Shown in pieces: positions 55,048-62,822 of a stretch of DNA of 64,000 nucleotides. The notes beneath the pieces were generated by a model. The model did not search any database and was not told the origin of the DNA. It saw nothing but the letters and a program-made list of their open reading frames with translations. Source of the DNA: Vagococcus jeotgali (lineage in GTDB: Bacteria; Bacillota; Bacilli; Lactobacillales; Vagococcaceae). Position numbers and translations under genes: made by a program. The stretch lies in assembly GCF_035918315.1 (NCBI RefSeq), contig NZ_CP142146.1, positions 1,116,001 through 1,180,000 of the forward strand. The letters run 5' to 3'. The first letter of the stretch is position 1. Every line of letters starts with the position of its first letter.

Positions 55048-55449
55048 CTATTTCGTTTTGGTCTTACCTGTCCAATTCATATAGCCGCCCTTTAAAATAT
55101 GGATATTTGTATATCCTTCTTTTTTTAACAAGCCGGCCATGTAAATTGCCATTGTGTTACGGTTATCATATAAATAGATAGGCGTATCTTTTCTAATAGC
55201 TAATAAGTACTCTTTATGTGCTCTTGCCATTGTATAAGGAATATTTCTAGCTCCTAAGATATGACCACGATCAAAATCTGTTTTCTCCCTTACATCAATA
55301 ACTTGGGCTGAGCGCATGATTTCTTGTAACTTATCTTGCTCAATCCACTCAGCAGAACGCTTACGTTTAAAAGCGAAAAACAATTTATACAAGATATAAC
55401 CTATGATAACTACTAACAAAATAACACTAACTGTTCCTAAAAAACCCAC
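55048..55449 (-). CDS. Membrane-anchored rhodanese-like protein, active-site Cys absent
   Basis: A 133-residue protein with one amino-terminal span (LGTVSVILLVVIIGYILYKLF) and a single rhodanese domain (about 40-130): VIDVREKTDFDRGHILGARN and ILKGGYMNWTGK. Where sulfurtransferases carry the catalytic Cys, this has YLYDNRNTMAIYM, with Asp, so it is probably not a sulfurtransferase. It follows glk by 17 bases and is likely the last gene of that operon. Role unknown. Confidence 0.88.
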   Translation of the reverse strand: MGFLGTVSVILLVVIIGYILYKLFFAFKRKRSAEWIEQDKLQEIMRSAQVIDVREKTDFDRGHILGARNIPYTMARAHKEYLLAIRKDTPIYLYDNRNTMAIYMAGLLKKEGYTNIHILKGGYMNWTGKTKTK

Positions 55450-55466
55450 GAGACATTTACCTTTCT

Positions 55467-56441
55467 TTACTTATTATTTTCGCTAAACTTCAAAGCAAGT
55501 GATGCTGCACCAATGACCCCTGCCGCATTACCTAATTCAGCTAATTTTATTGATGTGCTGTTTGTTACTTGAGGAAATGTAAACTCTTCGAAATAATGTT
55601 GCACTTTTTCAATTAAAAATTCACCTGCAGCAGAGACACCCCCACCAATTACAATATCACTTGGGTTTAACATATTACCAATATTACCACAAGCTAGACC
55701 TAAATAAAAACAAACTTTATCTACAACTAGTAATGCAAAATCATCTTCCGTTTTAGCTAAGTCAAAAACATCCTTACTCGTTACCATTTGTCCGTCATCA
55801 ATCATGTTCTTAAGTTCTGATTCTCCTGAGAATTCCTCAGACATCTCTCTAGCTAGACGAACAATCCCTGTGGCACTAGTGATCGTTTCTAGACAACCCC
55901 TTTTACCGCAAGTACAATCAAAACCAGTCGGGTCTACTGTTATATGTCCAATCTCCCCTGCTGCACCAGCTGCTCCATGTAATAAGTGACCCTCAGCGAT
56001 AATGCCTCCCCCAACACCAGTCCCAAGAGTAATAAGTGTCACATCTGGAGAGTTATTACCAGCACCTTTCCATCTTTCACCAAGAGCTGCAACATTGGCA
56101 TCATTGTCTAAATCAAAAGGAATACCAAAAGCCTCTTCAATTGGTTTTCTTATTTCTTGAAGCGTCTTCCAATTTAAGTTATAGGCACCTATTACCGTTC
56201 CATTTTCTTTATCAACAGTTCCTGGTGTCCCCATGCCAATACCTACAAAGTCACTAGGAGTCATGCCATATAATCCTAACCGATGCTTAATAGAGGCAAT
56301 GATATCTGGTACAATATGAGAACCTTCATCTTCAATATTGGTCGGAATACTCCACTTTTGTTGAATATCACCTGACTCTGTTAAGATTGCAAATTTTGCT
56401 GTCGTCCCACCTAAATCAATTCCTATTAATTTTTTACTCAC
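55467..56441 (-). CDS. glk: Glucokinase, ROK family
   Basis: A 324-residue ROK kinase that phosphorylates glucose with ATP in the cytosol. The phosphate-binding loop IGIDLGGTTAKFAIL (about 5-19), the catalytic Asp region DNDANVAALGE, the GTGVGGGII loop and the zinc motif CTCGKRGCLETITS are intact. It starts immediately after the yqgQ stop, the usual order in Firmicutes. Confidence 0.96.
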   Translation of the reverse strand: MSKKLIGIDLGGTTAKFAILTESGDIQQKWSIPTNIEDEGSHIVPDIIASIKHRLGLYGMTPSDFVGIGMGTPGTVDKENGTVIGAYNLNWKTLQEIRKPIEEAFGIPFDLDNDANVAALGERWKGAGNNSPDVTLITLGTGVGGGIIAEGHLLHGAAGAAGEIGHITVDPTGFDCTCGKRGCLETITSATGIVRLAREMSEEFSGESELKNMIDDGQMVTSKDVFDLAKTEDDFALLVVDKVCFYLGLACGNIGNMLNPSDIVIGGGVSAAGEFLIEKVQHYFEEFTFPQVTNSTSIKLAELGNAAGVIGAASLALKFSENNK

Positions 56442-56651
56442 TTATTTCTCCTCCTGACGTTTTTCTTCATCATGATGCTCACGCTTCAAAACTAACATTG
56501 CTTGAATGAAAGTCTCACTATCCAACACACCAACCTCTTCTAGCTGCTTTAATTCTATCATCATCAATTCAATATCCCACAACCGATTGCCTAAATGTAT
56601 AATAGTTCCATATTTTTTTAGAAGTTGCTGTACATCATAAACTGTTCTCAT
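56442..56651 (-). CDS. yqgQ: YqgQ family protein (DUF910)
   Basis: A 69-residue helical protein, VYDVQQLLKKYGTIIHLGNR then LWDIELMMIELKQLEE, a strong match in pattern to YqgQ. No function is known. It lies between the rhomboid gene and glk, its conserved location, and abuts glk. Confidence 0.9.
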   Translation of the reverse strand: MRTVYDVQQLLKKYGTIIHLGNRLWDIELMMIELKQLEEVGVLDSETFIQAMLVLKREHHDEEKRQEEK

Positions 56652-56702
56652 TTTACCACATCCATTTTCTATATCACTATAATTGATTACTTTTCTTAAA
56701 AA

Positions 56703-57428
56703 TTAATATGAAAAACCTTTATATAGACAGAAAATAACTAACCCGATAAATCCTACTAGCGAAAGCAATCGATTGCTTAGTTTTATTTTATGTTTGTAAA
56801 CATATGGATTGTTAGGTGTGCCTACCATAATCATCAGTAAAACGCCTCCAATTGCCCCACCAATGTGCCCCAACATATCAACACCTGTTGAGAAAATATT
56901 CATAATCAAGTTCATAGCAATTAGAAGAGCCATATTTCTTGATAAATGTTGAATAGCAGGATGATTAGGATAAATACGTCCTAATACAATAAAAGCCGCA
57001 AAAATACCAAAAATTGATGTACTTGCTCCTGCTGAGATAGAGTAATCTGAACCAAAACCAAAACTTAAAAGATTACCTAAAATACCACTTAAAAGATATA
57101 CTATAACATATCTCCAGTGACCGATTAAAGGCTCGAGTATTCGACCGACAAAGTATAAACTTAAGGAATTCAATAGAAGATGGAAGAAGCCAATATGCAC
57201 AAATATCGGTGTAACAAACCGCCAATATTGATGATTAACGATAATTGAATATTTGGTAATAGCACCAAAATTCATTAAAATACTTACATTCTCTGATCCA
57301 TTCATAATCCCCTTTTTAAGCCCTGTAAGCTCCATTAATATATATATAATTATCTGTATACCTAAAAATAGATAAGTCCAGTATGGACCATTTTTTAACC
57401 GCTCCCATGTCACATTAACTTTATTCAT
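56703..57428 (-). CDS. Rhomboid family intramembrane serine protease
   Basis: A 241-residue membrane protease that cleaves spans within the bilayer. About seven spans. The catalytic Ser is in SISAGASTSIFGIFAAF and the catalytic His in MLGHIGGAIGGVLLM; FVHIGFFHLLLNSLSLYFVG holds the oxyanion His/Asn. It lacks the TPR tail of Bacillus GluP. It overlaps the fau gene by 8 bases, so translation is coupled. Confidence 0.92.
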   Translation of the reverse strand: MNKVNVTWERLKNGPYWTYLFLGIQIIIYILMELTGLKKGIMNGSENVSILMNFGAITKYSIIVNHQYWRFVTPIFVHIGFFHLLLNSLSLYFVGRILEPLIGHWRYVIVYLLSGILGNLLSFGFGSDYSISAGASTSIFGIFAAFIVLGRIYPNHPAIQHLSRNMALLIAMNLIMNIFSTGVDMLGHIGGAIGGVLLMIMVGTPNNPYVYKHKIKLSNRLLSLVGFIGLVIFCLYKGFSY

Positions 57429-57975
57429 CTCTATCTTCTCCCACTTCCAATAATTTCTGTACTAAAATATCATGTGATTCTGGTAAAAATTCTAAGAGTA
57501 ACTGTTCAGGAAAAACTAAGCTAATGGTATTACCCGAATAGCCAACTAAATACCGGTCATAAAAGCCACCACCAAAACCAACTCTATAACCTTCTTTAGA
57601 AAATGCGACTCCGGGTACAATAATTAAATCAATAAAAGATTTGCTGACCTTATGATTAGTGATAGGTTCATAAACGCCAAAATTAGTTTTCTCTATTCTA
57701 GTTTCTTTTGTAACTAAATAAAAATCCATTATGCCACCTTTTTTGGTTTTAGGTAAGACAATTTGTTTTTTTTCTAAAAAAGCTCTTTTAACAATGGGTG
57801 TTGTATCGCACTCTATTGGCATAGATAACGTTGTGGCAACTACTTTTGCTTCCTGCCACTCTTTACTTGCAAATAACTTCTCATATAAAACTTTTTCCCA
57901 AGTATTTTTTTTCATAGAATATTGAGACAACTGATTTAATTTCTCTAATGTCTCTTTCCTGATGTTAGATTTCAT
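57421..57975 (-). CDS. fau: 5-formyltetrahydrofolate cyclo-ligase
   Basis: A 184-residue enzyme that turns 5-formyl-THF into 5,10-methenyl-THF with ATP. Motifs include RKETLEKLNQLS at the start, FGVYEPI (substrate), VPGVAFSKEGYRVGFGGGFYD and the phosphate-binding RVGFGGGFYDRYL. It heads the fau-rhomboid-yqgQ-glk-rhodanese gene set. The right end of an IS200-like element lies about 30 bases upstream, so its native promoter may be displaced. Confidence 0.93.
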   Translation of the reverse strand: MKSNIRKETLEKLNQLSQYSMKKNTWEKVLYEKLFASKEWQEAKVVATTLSMPIECDTTPIVKRAFLEKKQIVLPKTKKGGIMDFYLVTKETRIEKTNFGVYEPITNHKVSKSFIDLIIVPGVAFSKEGYRVGFGGGFYDRYLVGYSGNTISLVFPEQLLLEFLPESHDILVQKLLEVGEDRDE

Positions 57976-58010
57976 AACTTACCTTCTCTCACTTCAAATT
58001 CATAAAATCA

Positions 58011-58136
58011 AAACCTCCAGTGTGAACTGGAGGTTTGTTCTTCGGCTGGAAGCCTCTTTTTCCGGCCTAAGCCTAAAAGGCTTACTGAATGGTTCCCCTC
58101 GTGCACCACATTTACTCGCTAATCCTAAAAGGATTA
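58011..58136 (-). ncRNA. Structured 3' RNA segment of the IS200-like element
   Basis: Between the tnpA stop and the right end lie, in reading order, hairpins TAATCC/GGATTA (58120-58136), TAAGCC/GGCTTA (58068-58084), a GGC-rich imperfect stem (about 58040-58066) and the end hairpin (58011-58036). The first two share the same loop and flanks and differ by a paired T-A to G-C change, evidence of selection on RNA folding. Whether it is an independent RNA is inference. Confidence 0.5.
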
Positions 58137-58141
58137 CTTAT

Positions 58142-58615
58142 TCAATTCTTTTTGTTTTTTTCTCCTGTAAATGGATCATACTCTTCAAATAACGTAAGTT
58201 GATCTGCTACATAATCTTCTTGAATTTTATTTCTTATGTATTCTTCAATTTGTTTTTTATTTCTACCAACTGTGTCTACATAATAACCTCGACACCAAAA
58301 TTTTCTGTTCCCATAACGATATTTCAATTCTGCATGCCTATCAAAAATCATTAAACTACTTTTACCTTTTAAATACCCTATAAAACTAGAAACACTTAGT
58401 TTAGGTGGTATACTTACTAATATATGGATATGATCTTTACAAGCATTCACTTCAATAATTTCAACACCTTTTCTTTCACATAGATCTCGTAATATTTCTC
58501 CTATGCTTTTTTTGTACTTTCCATAAATTATTTGGCGTCTATATTTAGGAGCAAAAACTATGTGATACTTACATTTCCATGTTGTGTGTGATAAACTTTG
58601 ATTGTCCTTTTTCAT
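58142..58615 (-). CDS. tnpA: IS200/IS605-family Y1 transposase TnpA
   Basis: A 157-residue HUH single-strand transposase. The metal-binding HUH motif is CKDHIHILVSIPP (H-I-H) and the catalytic Tyr is in the helix NKKQIEEYIRNKIQEDY. WKCKYHIVFAPKYRRQIIY is the family opening. All residues are intact. Its ribosome binding site AGGAGG (58622-58627) is exactly complementary to CCTCCT (58677-58682) upstream, so translation is probably held low. Confidence 0.93.
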   Translation of the reverse strand: MKKDNQSLSHTTWKCKYHIVFAPKYRRQIIYGKYKKSIGEILRDLCERKGVEIIEVNACKDHIHILVSIPPKLSVSSFIGYLKGKSSLMIFDRHAELKYRYGNRKFWCRGYYVDTVGRNKKQIEEYIRNKIQEDYVADQLTLFEEYDPFTGEKNKKN

Positions 58616-58621
58616 AAGGAA

Positions 58622-58682
58622 CCTCCTTGTGATTTGATAGTTTGTGGTCGGGAAACCAAATCTATCTTATCATCTTAGGAGG
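58622..58682 (-). promoter_or_regulatory. Leader hairpin hiding the tnpA ribosome binding site
   Basis: On the RNA, CCTCCT at the top pairs with AGGAGG at the bottom; inside are GAT/ATC, GATAG/CTATC and TTTG/CAAA plus GGT/ACC pairs around a TTCCCG loop. The hairpin would sequester the Shine-Dalgarno sequence, as known for IS200. Confidence 0.75.
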
Positions 58683-58755
58683 CTTTTTTAATACCACGCT
58701 AGAAGCTCTTTAGAACCACCTGCATAGCAGGTGGTTTTCAGTACATATAAAAAAA

Positions 58756-58782
58756 TAGAAGCCTTATGTAAAAAGGCTTCTA
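58756..58782 (-). terminator. Terminator downstream of the choloylglycine hydrolase gene
   Basis: Stem TAGAAGCCTT (58756-58765) with AAGGCTTCTA (58773-58782), seven T on the minus strand. Much of this sequence recurs in the rpmG terminator at 60023-60053. Confidence 0.85.
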
Positions 58783-58914
58783 GCTTTCCAATATTAATTA
58801 TTGTTTAATGTCAACTAAGCATCAAGACTTTTTATACAGATATTATAAAAAAAATCATATCATACTTAAGATTTTTAAACAATCAAATTTCTTTGAAGAA
58901 AAGTAGATAAAATA

Positions 58915-59907
58915 CTACGGAGTAACTACATTAAATTGTTGTACCTTACTTAATCCAAAAACAACTGGATCAGTATGAGTTAACAACTCTGAATTAAGTG
59001 AAATCTTAGATGGGTATGTATCTTGATATGCTGACATATAGTAGTCTAAGTGGGTTAAATCCATCACAAAAGTATACTGTGTATAATCAAAAGTACCATC
59101 ATCTTTCACTTTAGAACCATACGGAATATCAACTGAAGATAAAACGTGGAACAAGCTATTGATAGCTGATAGCGTATCTTTTCCAGGTTGAGTAAATTCT
59201 GCATGAAACACTGTTCTAATGAAGCGAGATTCTGAAGTATAGTCTCCAGGTAGACCTAGTGACCCATTACCTAGTTCTCCAGCATCTGGTTTAAAATTAT
59301 AAAAATGACTTGCTGGTGTTACTTTATTAGTTAAAAATGAATAATGATTTAAGTTAGCTAAGTGCCATGGATACTCTGGAGAGTTAGTCATAACATGTAC
59401 TTCGTTATCATAAACTGCCATACCATTTTTTGTAATTTCTACAATTACAGAAGCTCCTGTCTTATCAGAAATAATCCAGTGTAGTGGCACAACAATGTCT
59501 AATAAATTATTTTTAACAGCAACTACATTAATGTTTTCGGCTTGTTTCTTAAATTCTTCAACACTGGCAATATTACCTAATACCCAGGTAACAAACTCAT
59601 GAGGAGCAACATTAATTTTATCTGCTTCTTCATTTGGATTATATTCAGCATAATCACTAAAATAAAGAGCACAAACTGCCAAACCTTTTTCATTTAATCC
59701 ATCAGCAAAAAAATACTCTTCTAACTTACGACCAGCGCCTAATAGGGCATATTTATTTTCAAAAGTGACGTCAGCTCCAACTTCACTTTTGATGACATAG
59801 CCCTTTGGTAAATAAACAGGTGCAGCATCTAACTCAAAAGCAAAGTCCATTGTTCTAGCTAAAAAGTTAGTTTTATCCTGAGATTGATAAATTAATGATG
59901 TACACAT
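58915..59907 (-). CDS. Choloylglycine hydrolase family protein (bile salt hydrolase / penicillin V acylase type)
   Basis: A 330-residue Ntn-hydrolase that cleaves linear amide bonds. With the start at ATG 59907 the second residue is Cys (MCTSLIYQS), the nucleophile exposed after Met removal; R17 (FLARTMDFAFE), D20 and N in MTNSPEYPWHLANL also fit the catalytic set, and R in SESRFIRTVF is the distal Arg. AGGGG precedes this ATG by 8 bases. Upstream in-frame ATG codons would bury the nucleophile. Bile salts, penicillin V or acyl-homoserine lactones are possible substrates; sequence alone does not decide. No signal peptide. Confidence 0.9.
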   Translation of the reverse strand: MCTSLIYQSQDKTNFLARTMDFAFELDAAPVYLPKGYVIKSEVGADVTFENKYALLGAGRKLEEYFFADGLNEKGLAVCALYFSDYAEYNPNEEADKINVAPHEFVTWVLGNIASVEEFKKQAENINVVAVKNNLLDIVVPLHWIISDKTGASVIVEITKNGMAVYDNEVHVMTNSPEYPWHLANLNHYSFLTNKVTPASHFYNFKPDAGELGNGSLGLPGDYTSESRFIRTVFHAEFTQPGKDTLSAINSLFHVLSSVDIPYGSKVKDDGTFDYTQYTFVMDLTHLDYYMSAYQDTYPSKISLNSELLTHTDPVVFGLSKVQQFNVVTP

Positions 59908-60022
59908 AAAATGACCCCTATTATTTTGATACATCCATTCTAACATAAGCATAAGCAATAAAAATTCTAGTGTTATAAGCCTTATGATATGACTTGAATA
60001 TATATGAAGTAAAAATAAAAAA

Positions 60023-60053
60023 GCTAGAAACCTTAACGCGTAAGGCTTCTAGC
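60023..60053 (-). terminator. Terminator of rpmG
   Basis: Thirteen-base-pair stem (60023-60035 with 60041-60053, one G-T pair) with six T on the minus strand. Confidence 0.9.
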
Positions 60054-60069
60054 TCACAATCATTAAAAA

Positions 60070-60219
60070 TTATTTTGTTTCACGGTGCAGCGTTACCTTA
60101 CGTTCACGTGGACAATATTTTTTAAGTTCCAAACGATCTGGGTTGTTACGTTTGTTTTTGTTAGAAAGATAATTTCTTTCTTTACATTCTGTACATTCTA
60201 ATGTGATGTTAATACGCAT
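60070..60219 (-). CDS. rpmG: 50S ribosomal protein L33
   Basis: A 49-residue L33: [20 protein letters not shown] then the [19 protein letters not shown] tail. The amino CxxC is kept, but the second pair has only one Cys (YCPRER), so zinc binding is doubtful; this is common among L33 paralogues in lactic acid bacteria. Start at ATG 60219, behind GGAGGG; an in-frame ATG 69 bases upstream is rejected. It stands alone between the hydrolase and pbp genes. Confidence 0.95.
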   Translation of the reverse strand: MRINITLECTECKERNYLSNKNKRNNPDRLELKKYCPRERKVTLHRETK

Positions 60220-60349
60220 TATAGTTTCCCTCCGAAAATAAAAATATTCAAGTATCACTTGACACTTGAATATCATAACATGTTTCAAATGAAATATCTA
60301 TACTTTTTAGAAATTTTGTTAAGGAGTTTTACTTTACAACAAATGACAC

Positions 60350-62473
60350 TTAATTTTGGTTTTGTGTATTATAAACATCATTATATGCATCAATTACTTC
60401 TCTTAGTATAATACGATTGATCTCATCATCATCGTCTTTAATTTGTGGAATCATAACACTAACTGCAACTGTTGGGTCATTATAAGGTGCATAGCCTACA
60501 ATAGTACTATTGATTACTTCAACTACTTTATCTGTTTTTGGATCTACAGCAAATGTTTCAGCTGTACCTGTTTTAGCTGCGATAGGTAAACTGGCACCTT
60601 GTAAACGATGACCTGTTCCCATCGGTCCATTTACAACACCATAAAATCCATTCTGAATAATTTCAAACTCAGCATCTTTATCTTCAATCTTACTCATGAC
60701 TTTTGGTTCAATAGCTTTTATTTCTTTACCTACTTCACCCTTATCATCTGTTCCATAAATACCACCTACAATATGAGGAGCGATTCTTGTTCCACCATTG
60801 GCAATAGTAGCAACGTATTGATTAAGTTGCATTGGAGTGTAAGCTTCATAGTTACCAAAAGATAAATCTAGAGCATTACCCATAATTCCTGGTAAATAAT
60901 TGCCATCTTTATCTGTATAAACTTCATTAATAACACCTACTGATTCATTTGGAATATCAATCCCTGTTTCAGTACCTAAGCCAAACTGATTATACGTTTT
61001 TCTTAGTTTATCAAATAAACCCGTATCAAGAGGTAACGTCATTTTTTCAGAATATTCTGTACCAATCAAACCTAAAGCAATTTTCATCATATAAACGTTT
61101 GATGATACTTCCAGTGCTTGTTCTGTTGTTAGAGGGATAGAGCTATACTGGTTAAACAATGATGATTTATGAGTGCCATCTTGAAAAATCATTGGCGCAT
61201 CTATCATAGTCTCATTTCCAGAAATCACCCCGTTTTGGTATCCTGCCATAACAGTAGCACCTTTAATGGAAGAGCCTGGAACAAACGCTTTACTAATTGT
61301 TCCAAGAGCGTCATCTTCTAATTTACCAGTTTCCTCATTTTTAGATAACCCTACCATTGACAACACAGCACCTGTCTTAGGGTCTGTGGCTACAACGTAT
61401 ATTCCAGGAGCATAATCAGCCTTACCAGAATTTTGTAAGTAACTAAAATTATTTTCGGCAATCTCTTCAACACGACGTTGGAAATCTAAGTTAATTGTTA
61501 ATTTTAAGTTGTCACCATTCTCACTTGGCTTAACTTCTTTTTTGGAAATGATTTTTTGATTTTTGTCTGTCGCTATTTCCGACTCACCTTTTTTACCCTT
61601 TAGCGTATCTTCATATGATTTTTCTAAGTAACTCAAACCAACACGATCGTTACGTTCATATCCTTTTTTCAAATATTCATCCAATTCATTTTCGGGTAAG
61701 CCTTGTTTTTCAGAAGAAACAGTTCCTAAAATCGACCTGATTTGGTCATTTTCTGGATAATCACGGGTCCAATCGGTTCCAACACTAATTCCTGGAATTG
61801 TCGCTGCATTCTCTCCAACTTTGGCAATCTCTTGAGGGGTGACACCGTTATTTTTAATAGTAACAGGTTGCAGAGCTGCTGTACTATTAATACGTTTAAA
61901 CACTGTAGCTCTTCGCATCTCTTCATCATTAAAATTAATTTCGTCATCTGAAACTTTATCAACAACTTTACCATACAAATCTCCCTCAGATAATTGCTCA
62001 CCCTTTTTATTAACCTTATCACCAACAGTTAATCTTTTTTGAGCAACCATTAAATTCTCAGGATCAGATAGCCAGTAATCTTTTTTATCTCTTTGAGTTA
62101 ATTTATCTGGTTTTATATCAATTAAATCAACAATTTGTTTGCTTACTTCTCTGATTTCTTCAGCCGTCATACCAACACTTCTAGTAAATAATACTGCTTG
62201 GCTAGCTTTATTACCAACTAACAACGTACCATTTGAATCATAAATATTCCCACGTGGGGCTTTTTCTTGAATGACCTTTTTTTGACCACTCACAACAATT
62301 TCTTGATATTTTTCTTGATTTTTAATTTGTAAATCAGATAATCTGACAATTAACATTGTAAATAAAATAAATACAATAAAAAATAAAAAATCTAATCTAA
62401 TCGGCACATGGGATTTTCCTTTTTTACTTTGTTTTTTTCGAAAAGGAAGCCAGCCTTTATTCTTTTGACTCAT
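60350..62473 (-). CDS. Class B penicillin-binding protein (PBP2, MrdA/PbpA type)
   Basis: A 707-residue monofunctional transpeptidase that crosslinks peptidoglycan, probably the partner of RodA. One membrane span (about 28-47), a PBP dimerisation domain beginning APRGNIYDSNG (72-82), and the transpeptidase with S401 in GSSIKG (SxxK), SSN in EVSSNVYMM (SxN), and KTGTAETF. No PASTA repeats, which argues against a PBP2x-type division protein. The gene is far from rodA in this window. Confidence 0.9.
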   Translation of the reverse strand: MSQKNKGWLPFRKKQSKKGKSHVPIRLDFLFFIVFILFTMLIVRLSDLQIKNQEKYQEIVVSGQKKVIQEKAPRGNIYDSNGTLLVGNKASQAVLFTRSVGMTAEEIREVSKQIVDLIDIKPDKLTQRDKKDYWLSDPENLMVAQKRLTVGDKVNKKGEQLSEGDLYGKVVDKVSDDEINFNDEEMRRATVFKRINSTAALQPVTIKNNGVTPQEIAKVGENAATIPGISVGTDWTRDYPENDQIRSILGTVSSEKQGLPENELDEYLKKGYERNDRVGLSYLEKSYEDTLKGKKGESEIATDKNQKIISKKEVKPSENGDNLKLTINLDFQRRVEEIAENNFSYLQNSGKADYAPGIYVVATDPKTGAVLSMVGLSKNEETGKLEDDALGTISKAFVPGSSIKGATVMAGYQNGVISGNETMIDAPMIFQDGTHKSSLFNQYSSIPLTTEQALEVSSNVYMMKIALGLIGTEYSEKMTLPLDTGLFDKLRKTYNQFGLGTETGIDIPNESVGVINEVYTDKDGNYLPGIMGNALDLSFGNYEAYTPMQLNQYVATIANGGTRIAPHIVGGIYGTDDKGEVGKEIKAIEPKVMSKIEDKDAEFEIIQNGFYGVVNGPMGTGHRLQGASLPIAAKTGTAETFAVDPKTDKVVEVINSTIVGYAPYNDPTVAVSVMIPQIKDDDDEINRIILREVIDAYNDVYNTQNQN

Positions 62474-62822
62474 ATATATAAAATCTCCTCATTCACTTAT
62501 TACTCAAAGGACACACTGCCTTATTAACAAATACGAGTATCTCATTATTTCTTTTCTTTTTCAATGAAAAGTATTCTTCTTTGCATAAATTTTAAAAATG
62601 TTTTCATCAAAATCAATTAGTTAGTATTTAATCTATACTTCATCTCTTTACTAGCTGTTATTTTAGAACAAAGATAACTTATTGGGTATTTGTTCCTAAA
62701 CCAATAGAAAAAGAGATTGGCATAAGAACCAATCTCTTACTTTCATTTTTTTATATAGTTAAGAAAAGCAACCCCACTATCTCACTACTTAAAAATTAAT
62801 ATGTGAGATGGTGTTATCATAT
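62474..62822 (-). other. Spacer between thrS and the class B PBP gene
   Basis: No coding potential was seen in these 349 bases. They hold the thrS terminator, a second hairpin without a T-tract just after the thrS stop (62775-62785 with 62803-62813, 11 pairs), and a possible PBP promoter: TTGAAA (62559-62564) and GATACT (62536-62541) on the minus strand, 17 bases apart. Confidence 0.6.
62711..62738 (-). terminator. Terminator of thrS
   Basis: Ten-base-pair stem AAGAGATTGG (62711-62720) with CCAATCTCTT (62729-62738) and a T-run on the minus strand. Confidence 0.88.

Larger units (their letters stand above)
58003..58742 (-). mobile_element. IS200/IS605-type element with tnpA only
   Basis: About 740 bases with subterminal hairpins instead of inverted repeats: left end AACCACCTGC/GCAGGTGGTT (58714-58736) and right end AAACCTCCAGT/ACTGGAGGTTT (58011-58036). 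A Y1 transposase is encoded; there is no tnpB. Exact cut sites cannot be fixed without an empty-site comparison. Confidence 0.85.
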
